Below are positions 22,625 to 33,939 of a stretch of DNA of 64,000 nucleotides, in pieces. The DNA lies in NCBI GenBank assembly GCA_951213105.1, contig OX578150.1:19880022-19944021 (forward strand), in the 5' to 3' direction. Every line of letters starts with the position of its first letter. Within the stretch, counting starts at the first letter, position 1. The position numbers and the translations under genes were made by a program. Source of the stretch: Amaurobius ferox. Its lineage: Eukaryota > Arthropoda > Arachnida > Araneae > Amaurobiidae. Under the pieces are notes generated by a model. It was not told the origin of the DNA. It searched no databases and saw only the letters and a list, made by a program, of their open reading frames with translations.

Positions 22625-23873
22625 AAGCAACTGATCCTGAGTTAAAAATTCTACTCAACAATTCTTCACTCAGATTGGAAAAAAGGTTTTTTCCAATTGC
22701 AGAGTTCTTCTGTGACATGTCAACGGGACAACCTCGACCTTTCGTTCCCGAGTCATATCGAAAAATCATTTTTGATCAACTTCACGGACTTTCTCATACC
22801 GGAATTTTTGCGACTACTAAGTTGATTACTGCCAGATATGCTTGGCCTGATATGTGATATGAACAGATATATTAATAATCAAGTTAAATGTTGCATTCCT
22901 TGCCAATGATCAAAGGTGCATAAACACACCAAAACTCCGATTGGCACATTTGCTTTACCAGACGCACGTTTCGCACACATACATCTCGACATAATTGGCC
23001 CACTTCCACCATCTAATGGTAACAATTATTGTTTAACAATAATCGACCACTTCACGAGATGGCCTGAAGTTGTACCAATTCTAGACATAAAAGCTGAAAC
23101 TGTGTGTAAAGCCTTATTTTCTGCCTGGATTTCGCGTTTCGGAGTACCAGCAACCTTGACAACAGATCAAGGAAGACAACTGGAATCCTCTCTTTTCAAC
23201 AACTTAATACAATGATGGGCACAAATCGCATTCGTTCTACAGCATACCACCCTATTTCAAATGGGATAATTGAATGTTTCCACAGACATCTAAAATGTGC
23301 ATTAAAAGCACATGAAAATGCCAATTGGACAGACACACTTCCTATCACACTTTTAGGAATACGTACAGCTCTCAAAAATGACATCCAAACCTCTTGTGCC
23401 GAATTGGTATATGGAAAGACATTAACTTTACCTTCAGACATGTTTTATGATTCCATACCTAAACAACTGTGCGATTCAACGTGGGTGACAAATTTACGAG
23501 AAAAAATGAGAACACTCAATCCCGTAGCAACATCAAGACATGGAAAAAATTCTATTTTCGTCCACCCATCACTGGAAAAATGCACCATGTTTTTCTTCGC
23601 ACAGATTGTGCGAAACCACCCTTAAGTCAATCATACACGGGATCTCACAGAGTAATCGAAAGAAATAAAAACACTATACAAATTGAACTTAAAGAGAAAA
23701 AAAAAACTGTATATTTAGATCCAGTAAAGTCCGCATTCCTCCTAAGTGAAGATGCAGAAAAACAGAAGCCTCTTATAACTTCTAATACAACGAATGACAA
23801 TTCGAAATCTGCAAACAGAACGAGGAATGGTAGAAAAGTATGGTTTCCCGAAAGACTCGTACAATATATGTAA
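22625..23873 (+). pseudogene. Ty3/gypsy integrase
   Basis: The N-terminal zinc-binding HHCC appears as HGLSHTGIFATTKLITARYA and then CCIPC after a stop at 22855. The catalytic core has the first Asp in [15 protein letters not shown], the second in [14 protein letters not shown], and the Glu in HPISNGIIECFHRHLKCAL; all three are retained. The C-terminal part (HVFLRTDCAKPPLSQSYTGS, HRVIERNKNTIQIELKEKKK) is SH3-like and ends RNGRKVWFPERLVQYM, stop 23873. The reading frame shifts near 22910, 23215 and 23580. Confidence 0.9.
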
Positions 23874-23987
23874 AATCAATGTAGATTCAATCTGTACTCC
23901 TAAATGAATATAATTTGTATATTTTTTGTATATATTGTATATTTGAGATCGTTTGTCGGTACCCCTTGTTCACTGGGGGGATACTCA

Positions 23988-24198
23988 TATGGCATGCAAC
24001 GTGGATTCAATTCTTGGCCATCTGCCAAGAATTGAATACAGCGTAGCAGATACGCATTCTTGCTCTGGCTGATAAAAGAACATGAGTTCTTCGCTGAGTG
24101 TGTAGCTGAGAAGTGAAGGTTGTACTTAAACGAGTTTTATAATAAAGAAGAAGGATGGCGATTGAGCAGTCTTGTGATCATTGATGCGAAACACCACA
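23988..24198 (+). repeat. Ty3/gypsy 3' LTR, 211 bp
   Basis: Same length as the 5' LTR with eight transition differences and no indels. It is followed immediately by the ATAT target repeat. Confidence 0.93.
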
Positions 24199-24224
24199 AT
24201 ATCATGGTTAAAAAAATACAATAA

Positions 24225-24785
24225 AAGTAGGATAAATTATCTTTTAATCCAAGAATGATCATTTGATTGTAAATTTCAGCATTTTTTCATCACCATATGG
24301 AAAAGTATCATCAAGGTATTTCATATAATCCGGTTCCTGTTTCTTCCACTATCCTAGTGAAAATCCAACCATGATTACTCGAGTCTAACAATAAATTGCT
24401 GTAGCATCCATATTCAAGATGTATCAGAAGAGCTGCAGGACCTTTTTGTATAGTATTTATTTCATTTTGCTGCATAATTATATTCATAACTGTCTAATCA
24501 TTTTATCAGGAAAATGTTCTTCCATTTCTATGATTTTTTTGTAAATGTCTCTATACTCATTAAAAGCTCATACCTTTTCTTACTTGTGTTTATTAACATA
24601 AAATTTCTGTTAAGAGTCTGACAAAGAGTCTTTTCAAATTGGATTGATCCAGAATATATCATTTTGCTCAAATTTAAAGACATTTTATATCGGTCACTGG
24701 AGAAATTTTTTATAGGCATTCCTTGAGATATTTGATAGTGTTGAAATGAAATTATATTATGTGAAATTTGATAAAACTTCAATTA
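24225..24785 (-). pseudogene. Frame-broken coding-like sequence, unrecognised protein
   Basis: Minus-strand reading gives QISQGMPIKNFSSDRYKMSL, then SIQFEKTLCQTLNRNFMLIN and TSKKRYE. After a shift comes FNEYRDIYKKIIEMEEHFPD; after another, NEINTIQKGPAALLIHLEYG, LLLDSSNHGWIFTRIVEETG and TGLYEIP; after a third, DDTFPYGDEKMLKFTIK. The pieces join with single-base shifts and read like one protein (charged helices, a Trp-containing GWIFTRIVEETG block). This suggests a decayed gene or retrocopy. I do not recognise the family. Chance open frames remain possible. Confidence 0.4.
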
Positions 24786-27180
24786 ACCATTGCTAATTCA
24801 ATACTAACACCACTGCGGTATTATTTTATTCATTTATCCTTGCATTTTATGTTTTATAGAGAATGAATAATTAGATGGTTATCTACTTTGAAATCTGTCA
24901 ATTTTTTTAATTGCCAAGTTGGATTTGCATGAAATATGAGTTAATTTGATACTTTGAAATACAGGATGATTATAAAAAAACTGTGCCGATATATGTGAGC
25001 CCCAAACGATCATGCAGTTTAAGGAAGCGGAAGGCAATTTTCGATGCAGAAGTTTTAAGGTGTGCACTCAAGAATGATGTGAAAAAACAACGGTCCTGCT
25101 CTCACAGTTAGGGTTACAGTGACATAATTTTGAAATTTTCAAATGGCCATAACTACTTTTTTTTATTGGAATGTGATCTTCACAGTGAAAACCATAAATG
25201 GCGTTGAAACAGTACCTGCAGCACAAAAAGTGTGTGAACTAGGCAGAGAGTAAAAAAAAGGGAAAACAACTGTGGCATTCACCAGAACACGAATTTCTGT
25301 TCCATTGACATCGCATTTCTCACTGTGTAGAAACTGGGTGTTAAATTTGTACTATGCACGTGTTAACATTAGTCTGGATGTATGTGTTTTTAATGCTTGT
25401 AACGTAGTAGCTGAAAATTTGGCATATGCTTGCTTATTTATTACAGGTAATGTTATAAATGGAGTAGTATTTGCTTTACAGTTATATATTTACTTTAGTT
25501 TGAAAATATTAATGCAAATATAAAAAAAAAAAATACTTGTGCTGACCACTAAGATTTTCAAAGTTCATTTTCAATCTTTCTAAAGTTAATAGAGAACAGT
25601 TTTCAATCACCAAAGCACAAAAATTTCCATAATTTCAAGATTCCTGCTTGTTGATGGCCTGCCTGAACAGTGATCATTTATTAAGAGACTTTTGTTCATC
25701 CTTTAAACAATTGCACCAGACTTTTGTATCATCTCCGTAGCATAATTCCTGAAAGCGTACTAGAAAATCTTCCTGATTGTTTCAGACTGGGCATCAAGAT
25801 TTTTAGAAGACTTGCTGAATGGTGTTGCCCAACACGTTAGTTCATTGTGGTTCAAGATGGAGATACATCAAGTATGAAAAACATCATAGGTGCTTGCCTG
25901 CTTGGTAGCAACTAAGTCAAGCAGTAATGAAAGAATTCATGCATGTCAATGCCCATTAAGGTCAAATGTATCTGCTAACACTGCCCTACCACAGAGTTCA
26001 CACTAGTTTACATGAAAGGAAATAAGGTTGAATACTTTTTGATTAGAGTAGTATGTCTATAATCGAATCAATAACAGAATTCCAGCCTTGCTTATACTTT
26101 AATAATATCACTTTTAAAACTTTTAACTTTGTAAAAGATCATTTTTCAAATAGGACATTTCTAAACAGTTTTCATGGCTTTTGTATTTTTTATAATTTAA
26201 ACAAAGTTGACAGTGTGATTATGAATTTGTTATAGTTAATGAATTCTTTAATTTTATTATAGTGTTTGTTTTTTCAGGACTCTTTTCAACTAGAATATAG
26301 AATGAGTACTTTTCTAAAGAAATGCAAAAGCTCTTCCTTGCCAAGTATCTGAAAAAATATTAAAATGTTTAAAATAGTCGATTTTTTCATATCTGTTAGA
26401 CTAAAATATACACATGTTTATTGCACCTTAATAAAAATTAAAACTATGCAAACATTTTCTTATCTTCTTATGTGAAAGTTTATTAATAGAATGTGATTTT
26501 TTTTTCAGCCCTTGCTGTTCAAGCAGCTTAAAATGAGTGCTTATTACAGAAAATTTGAAATTCATTTTTGATTAATTTTTTTTTTTTTTGTTATTTTTTA
26601 ATTTTTATTATACAGCTAGCAACTCTGTTTAACATTTTTAATGCTTCCATGTAAATGATGGACATACCATTGTATTTTTTGATGGTGTGCACAGAAATGA
26701 TGGCTATAGCTGTTAAAATATTATCCTGTATCACAAAGCAATGTATATATTTGTATCTTTAAAACATGCCAAAATTTTTTTATAAAATGCAGTGAATCTA
26801 CCTTAGCAGGTACAAGATAGCAATTTAGTGAGCTCTTTGAAAAAAACTATTTATACCCTCTTTAGAGGTAAATGAGTAATATTTATGAGTTTAATCATTA
26901 TTAGGCTAGTTAAAAAAGAGTCCAATATTCAGCTTCACTTCATTTATGTATGATCCAAGTGGATAGAGATCAACAATTAAAGAATTATCAGATACATGCT
27001 AAAGAGCAGTTATGATGCTACTCAATCTGCTTAACAAATCAGTTACTAGCGAATGTGATATTTATATTTTGTCAATTGAAAAAAAAAAAAAACTAAGATG
27101 CCTTGTGGACAGACACCCTAGGAAACACCAAAATTTTAACTTTCATAAGGAGAATATGACATTGTTGGAAGAAGAATGAT
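24786..27180. other. Non-coding sequence, possible element end at 24960
   Basis: AT-rich with no recognised gene. TACAGGATGATTATAAAAAA near 24960 begins a higher-complexity block of about 300 bp that resembles a DNA-transposon end, but no partner repeat was found. A T-run lies at 26577-26589. The open frames at 25272-25523 and 26053-26235 have no recognisable content. Confidence 0.35.
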
Positions 27181-28600
27181 CCTGTGCCAAAGCCCTACCT
27201 TTCTTTGAAGATAAGCCTACAATGTTTACAAAACCAATGTGAGCAGCTTAAAATATGCACCACCATAAAAAAAACCCTTTCTTTAAGAGGAATCCTCAGT
27301 GTTTTAAGCTTTGATTCGCTATCACTAGATGGCGCAACGTATTTGGACATGAATCCGTTCAAAATTACAGAAGAGCGATAATTCATCAATTCTATCTACC
27401 TCTGCCTCTTGGCGACATTCAAAGCGTGCCAAAAGATTAGTCCCATTTCCTCTATTGAGGAGGTGACGTAATTTCTGTGAATTCTCAGAAACTAGTTTAC
27501 CAACCCCACCGCTGATTCTTTGACCGCTGTGCCTGGGGGTCAGGGAAGATCCCTTTGTGAATAAATAACTTGGGATCATAAATGGTGAAGGCTTTGGGAT
27601 TCAGTTCGGATGCTTATGGTACGAACTCGTTATTTCGAGCGATGTTGCTTACTAAAGAATATAGTAACGCGTGTATATTAAAATAATAAAAACGTGAAAT
27701 ATGCAATTCTATATATTTTAATATTCCTTCCATAAATAATTAAAAATATTAATTTAATACAATTACGTGCTTTACCAATCTCCTGTTTGTGGGGGGAGGG
27801 GGGTTCTAATCTTGGTCTCTTAACACGCTTATTTGACGTGCTATATAACATTCTCCAATGGTTCTAGAAACACGTGCCTATCTATGGTACTATAAAAGTT
27901 CTCAAAACAATAGTATTCGACGTGTTATACCATGTGAAAAAGTTGTGTTATAGCACCAATTCTGTACATACTATTCGACAGTGGTTTGCTGTGACATGTA
28001 GATAACATTTGAGATGTGCTGCTAGAACGTGTTCTGTATGTACCCATAGTACGTACTGTGTACGTGTCCATAGTATGTGATCGGAACATTTTCGTAGTAC
28101 TAAATCTGTACGTACTCTAAACATTCTGATGCTACTTGGGATCATGTTTAATACTATCAGATTCAGGCACAAATAAATATTTGTGATAGGTCATATTATG
28201 ATTTTACAATAATGGGGAAAAACCTGCATATTGAATGGATTGAACAGGATAAAAACATTTCACAGATAAACTTGAAAATGTAAATCACATTTATTTAACA
28301 AGCGTCTTAGCTGAGCTTTTGGAAAGTGGTTGACCTGCCATTCTGATGCATGTACTAAGCATGCATTTCAGGATTCAAGCAGAAAGTAATGTTTTTGCCC
28401 AAAACCCAGCAGCAGTAGCATGATAGAATGCCATGGTAAAATGTGTCATCCAGTCAATTCCATATGGATTGCTTGAAATTAAAACAATTTGTTGATTCTT
28501 TTTATAATCTTCAGTTTAAATCTCTATTAATCAGTTTATGTAAATATTTTTTAGTAGATGAGGCCATGGGCACCTGGAGGAGGGTGCACTTGCACCCCCC
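27181..28600. other. Unassigned sequence, no gene recognised
   Basis: A 300-bp stretch of balanced composition (27300-27600) is open on the minus strand but matches nothing I know. A series of GTACGTACT/ACGTGT-type short repeats lies at 27960-28100. Both could be promoter or decayed repeat. Confidence 0.3.
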
Positions 28601-28621
28601 TGGCTTATGAAAGAAGGGGGG

Positions 28622-29865
28622 TTAACATTTGTTACATAACAAAAACTTGAGTCGTCTTGGTTGCAGTCCGAATTCGTTCATCACGTTGTCAATGAATTCA
28701 GTAGTGTTTTCTTGCACTCTTTTCTTATGAACTCTGAGCAGACATACTCCACTTAGTTTTTCGTCACCCATCTTAGACCGATTCCAAGTCTTGACGCGCC
28801 GTAATGTACTGAATGGGCGTTCAATACTACATGTTGTCACTGGAAGAGTCAGGTCAATCTTTATTGCCTCAGCTACAGCTGGGTAAAACGGTGTTGCTTG
28901 ATGAATGAAATCTGCGTACTCAAGAGATTCATTTGGGGTTGCTTCATTTTTCCACATCTCATACCATGTTACAGCCTCGGTGATAAAGTTAAGTAAAATA
29001 TTTCTGTAAATACTATTTATATCTTCTGCAACAGCCAAAAATGACACTTTATCCAAATTTTTTAAAGCATGTGGGTGGAGCTGCATAAGCGAAAATGCTT
29101 TCTCGTGCGAAGAAGAGAAACGATTACCCAGAGAAGAGATAATGGAGTCCAAATATGGGATGAAGATAGATCTGAAAAAATCTTCTACATTTGCAGAAGG
29201 TGGATTCGATCTATGAGTCTGTCTTGCACTTGCAGGCACTTGAATTCAATATCTAGCTCTTCGTAAATTTGTTTAGCTTTCTCGAAGATGGCAATGAACT
29301 CCATCAAGGCATTATTGCAGTGAGATTGAAGCACATTTGTTAATTTAGCTACATAATCGTTTATTGACTTTATGTTCATATTTATTTGCTGGAGTTGGTT
29401 GCACACAGGTTCAAGTTTGGCAGAATAAATAGCAATCACAAGGAGAGTTACAATGTAGGCAGGAGTTGTTGCAGTCGTGTACAGTTGATGGGCTTTGCGA
29501 GTTTGGTGAGTTCTCTGAAAGTTCCTTCAAGGCTTGTATGATAGTCAGATAGTTCTCAGAAAATATTCTGATACTCTTATACTTTGGCGACCAATGGGTT
29601 TCACAAAACAGAGGGATATTGGGAATCCTGTTCCGTCACAAAGCGCTCTCTCTAAAAACACGTATGATGTCCTTTGTCGTCCCAGCAGTATTTCTCACTT
29701 CATTGATTCTGTAAAGAAATGGTCATTGATGACAATATTCAATATATGGCTGGCACAGTGGAAGAATAGCGCCTTTGGATACTTGTTATTAATTAATTTC
29801 TGAACACCACTAATGTGACCAGCCATTTTAGCACAGCTGAACACCCGTTGTTACCCACACATCTT
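28622..29865 (-). pseudogene. hAT transposase, P52rIPK/ZMYM1-like, C-terminal two thirds
   Basis: Broken minus-strand frames from about 29865 read GVQKLINNKYPKALFFHCAS with HILNIV, then GRQRTSYVFLE and KPIGRQSIRVSEYF. An open frame follows, KLEPVCNQLQQINMNIKSIN with FAKQIYEELDIEF-like helices. After a 1-base shift near 29233 a 205-codon frame contains RQTHRSNPP, FFRSIFIPYLDSII and the hAT dimerisation block LTLPVTTCSIERPFSTLRRV, KTWNRSKMGDEKLSGVCLLR. The N-terminal zinc finger and first catalytic Asp are lost. The order matches P52rIPK-like hAT proteins. Confidence 0.85.
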
Positions 29866-30020
29866 CTGCCTTTTCTTTGCCGACTCCACCAGAAAATAAA
29901 TAGCACACGAAACAATAAGCAGCATCCCTTCATCCCTTTCTATACTATACTCCAAGAGCCATAATATTAACCACAGTTAATATGATTTTTATCAGTTTTC
30001 TTCCAAGAAGGTCTCCCCCC

Positions 30021-30092
30021 CTCCCAGTGATCCGCAATATGTAAAGAAATGTTTAAAGTGGTCTGTGAGAAACCAAAGTTTGAGAAACACTG
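30021..30092 (-). mobile_element. hAT (Charlie-like) terminal segment
   Basis: On the minus strand from 30092 the sequence reads CAGTGTTTCTCAAACTTTGG, then TTTCTCACAGACCAC, CATATTGCGGATCAC. CAGTGTTTCTCAAAC is a recurrent hAT/Charlie terminus. It is probably the 5' end of the element whose transposase remnant lies at 28622-29865. The opposite end was not found. Confidence 0.55.
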
Positions 30093-30221
30093 GGTTATAG
30101 GCATAGAGTTAAAATTTCAGTAAGAATGTAATTATAACTGAGTTCAACTGCATAGAATTTAAAAAAAAAATAAAAACCTTTCAAAATCACAGGCATTGTA
30201 TGTTCATAACATTAAAAAGAT

Positions 30222-30639
30222 TTATAATGTTAACAAGAAAGACAGTATTTTTACATTCCACATGTTCAAGCATGCTTCCTTTTCTTCCATTTCAGCTGTC
30301 AAACTTTTACTACTAACTTCCTTGGCAGAAAGCAAATTATTTTCTTCCAATGTAATCATTACATAACAATCAGTGATATTGTTCTGCATTAATGAACTAG
30401 GTTGTCCAAAACATTCTTGTTTTTTTTTTCTGCATTTTTAGTTGAAATTGCAGCAGCAAAAGCGAACGGGTTTAGAGGAGCACCAACCTCAGCAACTTTA
30501 CAGAATTTACCTTTGTGTTTTTGCCACTTATGCTCCTTCCTATAGTAGCTATTGAACTGTCCACCACAAATTTTTCGGTCATTCACAGATTCAAGACAGT
30601 TGAATTTTACTCTAACTCTTGTCTTTTTCTCTTCAGGCA

Positions 30640-30640
<1 letters not shown>
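30222..30640 (-). pseudogene. Unrecognised basic protein, single frameshift in an A-run
   Basis: ATG at 30640 opens an 83-codon frame: MPEEKKTRVRVKFNCLESVN, then CGGQFNSYYRKEHKWQKHKG, KFCKVAEVGAPLNPFAFAAA. It is Lys/Arg-rich with paired Cys (C..C-G-G) and His that could bind zinc. The frame closes at 30389, but shifting one base in the A-run at about 30419-30429 reopens it for some 60 further codons (NNITDCYVMITLEENNLLSA, KEVSSKSLTAEMEEKEACLN) to a TAA at 30222. Either a homopolymer error or a recent mutation could explain this. The start is favoured by the dense charged N-terminus. No family recognised; a zinc-finger leader of a hAT-type protein is one possibility. Confidence 0.45.

Positions 30641-30645
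<5 letters not shown>

Positions 30646-30675
<30 letters not shown>
30646..30675. repeat. (AT)n microsatellite
   Basis: About 15 AT dinucleotides immediately upstream (minus sense) of the ATG at 30640. Confidence 0.95.
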
Positions 30676-30678
<3 letters not shown>

Positions 30679-30699
30679 TTTTTTAAGTAAAAGTTAAGA

Positions 30700-31385
30700 A
30701 AATTCAAAATAAAAATCAATGAATCGGTCGTATACTACAAACTGAAAAAGGGATGAATGCTAGGAACTGAAGTTATTGGCATACATATAATGATGACGAT
30801 CAGAAATGTTAACAAACAAGAAAAAGCAGAGAGATTGGAATGGAAATATAGAAAGCATGACATTATGCTGAAGAAAGAAGCAGGTTGTAAGCTACTAATA
30901 GTTCTAAGATGCACATGTTTTACTGCGCACAACGTCACGGCGGTAACGGAATGACGTTGCAGTGACGGGGGCATTTAACCAATAAAAATTACAATTCTAT
31001 TGAGATTCCTACTCCAAATTTAGTGCACTTTGGCATTCTGAATTAAAATATTTTATATGATTTTCTTAATGATCAAGATCATTTATCGCATAATTACATA
31101 TCATGACATAAATATGAAGTCACTCTGATTTTATTATCTTGTATATGTTTTTTTAAATTATGTATGCATATGTTTTTTTTTTATAAACAAGGCAAATTGA
31201 AAAATTTAGGGTCACATCTAGGGATGAAGGTGAAAATTTTTTATTTATATTTTTAATCTACTCTATTTTTCACTTACATCTAGAGGATTAGTACGATTTT
31301 ATATTTGACAACACTCTTTTATTTACATTGTCAATTTTATCACTTTTAAGCTTAACGTTGTCTTTCATCGTTAAGATTTTAAGTA
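30700..31385. other. Intergenic; short CpG-richer patch at 30925-30970
   Basis: No gene recognised. ACGTCACGGCGGTAACGG near 30928 stands out from the AT-rich surroundings, as a promoter might. Confidence 0.3.
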
Positions 31386-31465
31386 CAGTGGAACCTCACT
31401 TAACTGGCTTAATTGGGACTGAGTGTAAGCCGGTTAAGAGAAAATCTGGTTAAACGGGAGTGATT
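31386..31465. mobile_element. Second pogo-like terminus, unpaired
   Basis: TA then CAGTGGAACCTCACTTAACT, continuing with GGCTTAAT and an internal CCGGTTAAG repeat, is a pogo/Tigger-type end (CAGT-AACCT). It differs from the 6.5 and 50.4 kb family. No matching opposite end was seen within 2 kb. Confidence 0.5.
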
Positions 31466-31770
31466 AAAAAAAAATGTCAAATCCATTGCATTTCTTTTAT
31501 ACCTCTGTTAGACACTTTATAATAAAAATTGTGCATTATAAAAGTATTTAAACAAATTATTAGGCAAAAAAAATGATTATTTAAAAATAATATTTAACAG
31601 ATTAACAAGAAAATAAAAAATATGTACGCATGCAATACTGTAGTTTATAATGAAATGTTACAATTGTGTTACATTTCTTTTAAAGAATTCAGTTACTTTT
31701 TTTGTTTTAAATAGTGATTTTTTTAGCGATCAAATAGATTTTTTTAGAGATTAAATTTTATATCTGTTAC

Positions 31771-31845
31771 CATGCCTGGCTGTGCTGTGGCCTCTTGTAC
31801 AACGTACAGCAAAGCAAAAAAAAACTAAAGGTACTGGCATCATTT
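31771..31845 (+). pseudogene. Possible THAP-domain first exon remnant
   Basis: ATG at 31771 gives MPGCAVASCTTYSKAKK and, with a 1-base shift in the following A-run, KTKGTGII then a stop. C-x4-C with KTKG is the start of THAP zinc fingers (C2CH type), found in P-element-like transposases and host THAP proteins. The remainder of the domain is not found downstream. Too short to be sure. Confidence 0.3.
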
Positions 31846-31849
31846 AGCA

Positions 31850-33280
31850 TGTAATGTAAACTCAACTACACATAAACTCATTGTTCCTGCCACTACCAAA
31901 TTGAAATTGTTATTGACTGATTTGGGGGGGGGTATTAAATGAATGAATAAATAAAATGCATGATTTTTGAATAATATAACCTTAAATAACTCTAATAATG
32001 ATAACAATTAAATAAATATTTAATATTCTATATATATTAAATAGTTGTGGAGGAAAACTTTCCGAACACAATCATATCTATAATTTTGTTTTTTTGTCCT
32101 TTTCAGTACAGATTTACTTCATGAAACAAAATGAAACTTGAATGATTATTGGGAATGGCATCTGAGAAGTGTTCTGAATATGTAGTTTTCTACAGAGGTA
32201 TGACCACGTAATTTTTGCATGGCTTTTCGATCCATCAAAACAAAGGTTAACTGCGCCAACATGATTTATGATTCTACAATTTCCTTATAACAGTAAGTCT
32301 CCTATAGCCATTTTTTCATCATCAAAGTGCTGTCTTTTTATGAAATGACTAATCCTGCTTGTGCAAAGCACCTTTTTCATGTTATGCAATATTGTGCTGT
32401 ATGTTATGTGTTGGCTGGATTTCGTATGATTTTGCACATTTTCTAACAGCAAATTTTATGATGTATCCTGTATCAAATTGGCTTCTTGTTTTGTACTAGA
32501 ATGCATATTTGTAAACATTTCTTAAATTAAATTTTGCTAAATAAATTCTTTAATCTAACCAAAACCTTTATCCTACCTTGCATTTATGTATGTTTCTTGT
32601 ATCCTTAATTACGGACCACCTGGGATTTAATGCAAAAAAAATGTGATTAGAGACAACACTGTCACTTACTTGCTAACTTGTTGCAGATAAAAAAATGACA
32701 CCGCCTCCCTTCTTCTAGATATACAAATACAAAAGGATGAAAAGATTCTATAATTGTTAAATTCCTTAACACATTGTAGAACTAATATATCAAAATGCAA
32801 CAATGGAAGAATAATTAAATATAGAGATTTAAAGAGAAATGTAGAATACCACCAAGTCTTGGTTATCATAAAAATATGTGTATTATTTACATGCACTGTT
32901 TAAATTTTGATTAATTCTAAATATAAAATTTTTGAAAAAATATTCTGATACAAAACTATAGTTCAAGGGTATAAATTTCCAATTGATAGAAAGGTCCGAA
33001 GTAAAACCTCAAATTTTTCCCCTTGGACGTATTTTCAAACTTCAAATTGTCTTCAAATTTGATTTTTCTTTCACCATGAATGATGTCCATTCCCTTAGAT
33101 GCTGCACCTCTCATCCCCTAGTTATGACTTTCCTGAATAGAGGTGTCAAGTGGTTAACTGAGTAAGTGAAAGCCCTACAAAAAGCTTGCTCTTCTTTTTC
33201 AAATAATTATTTTCTACTATTTTTGATAAGTTTATATTTGGTAAAGATTTTAAATTAATAAAGAAGTTAAGAAACTCAAA
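31850..33280. other. AT-rich non-coding stretch
   Basis: Nothing convincing is present. The open frame at 32983-33165 has no recognisable motif. Confidence 0.35.
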
Positions 33281-33287
33281 TGAAACT

Positions 33288-33293
33288 TTTATT
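33288..33293 (-). terminator. Poly(A) signal AATAAA of the MTHFSD-like gene
   Basis: AATAAA on the minus strand about 50 bases after the stop codon at 33344, in a plausible position for 3' end formation. Confidence 0.6.
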
Positions 33294-33343
33294 TAATTAG
33301 ATGCACATAAAATGTCACATTTTATAACATGCCTATATAATTC

Positions 33344-33657
33344 TCATGTGCCTGTCTTTGCCTTTTGTCTGAAAATCTGCAGAATAGGGATTTCATTCAA
33401 TTTTTCCTCTGTCAACAATGACCAAATAATGTGATCTGGTTTTTTAAGCCTTGGCTCACATCGAATCACTTTTGTTGGTGTTACAATAATATCAACAGGT
33501 ACATCATATTCTTGAAACAACTCAGCTGTGATTGAAGGAATAACCTGACAGTCATGAACAATTGAAATCACACATGTATCAGAGTTGATATTGCCATTAG
33601 TTGCCATCATAGCGAATTCCATGTCAGAATACCCTTGACCTTTACCAATCCGATAAC
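33344..33657 (-). CDS. MTHFSD: MTHFSD-like protein, terminal coding exon
   Basis: The minus strand after a TTATTTTTAG acceptor encodes 103 residues to a TGA: YRIGKGQGYSDMEFAMMATN, then VISIVHDCQVIPSITAELFQ, EYDVPVDIIVTPTKVIRCEP, KKPDHIIWSLL and EEKLNEIPILQIFR. GKGxGYxDxEfAmm, HDCQV, VDxIxTPTxVI and the closing IPIL are landmarks of metazoan MTHFSD, a 5-formyltetrahydrofolate cyclo-ligase-fold protein whose vertebrate form also carries an RNA-binding domain. Here the protein ends without that domain. The first two bases complete a split Gly codon (phase 1). The exon is intact, unlike every transposon gene in the window, and so looks like a live host gene. The remaining exons lie upstream (higher coordinates). 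Confidence 0.85.
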
Positions 33658-33806
33658 CTAAAAATAAAATTTAAAAATGAACAAAATTAAAATTCTGAAA
33701 AACATACAAAATAAAAAATTAAGCTAGTTAATATCAGGGAACTCAACCATTAGACAATTAGCATCTTCTCAGGATGTCTGATTGTTCAACAATTATTTTT
33801 GGTTAC

Positions 33807-33882
33807 CTGGTTGCAATGTAAATGGAAATGAAACTTCAGTAAACCCTGGCAGAACCATTATCGAGATGCGAAGAAATACTAT
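33807..33882 (-). CDS. Possible preceding exon of the MTHFSD-like gene
   Basis: 76 bases between TTTGCAG (acceptor) and CCAG/GTAACC (donor) on the minus strand are open and encode IVFLRISIMVLPGFTEVSFP and FTLQP. The split G joins the next exon in frame (...QP-G-YRIGKG). Position and phase fit, but I cannot see strong similarity to the expected VDLxVVGSVAVS block, so a chance match is possible. Confidence 0.3.
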
Positions 33883-33939
33883 CTGCAAAGGTTTCCGAAT
33901 TTATACTCATCTTTAGTTTCAATCTTATCAGTTCCATGT

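Larger units (their letters stand above)
20387..24198 (+). mobile_element. Ty3/gypsy LTR retrotransposon, both LTRs present, RT deleted
   Basis: Two 211-bp LTRs (20387-20597, 23988-24198) flank gag and pol remnants in the plus orientation, and a 4-bp ATAT duplication flanks the whole. A TGGTGACCC primer-binding site follows the 5' LTR (20599-20607). A purine tract ACTGGGGGGA precedes the 3' LTR, with a few bases between. Total length is 3.8 kb. The coding order is gag, protease, RNase H and integrase, but the reverse-transcriptase palm is missing (junction near 22060). No env-like frame is present. This copy cannot move on its own. Confidence 0.93.
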
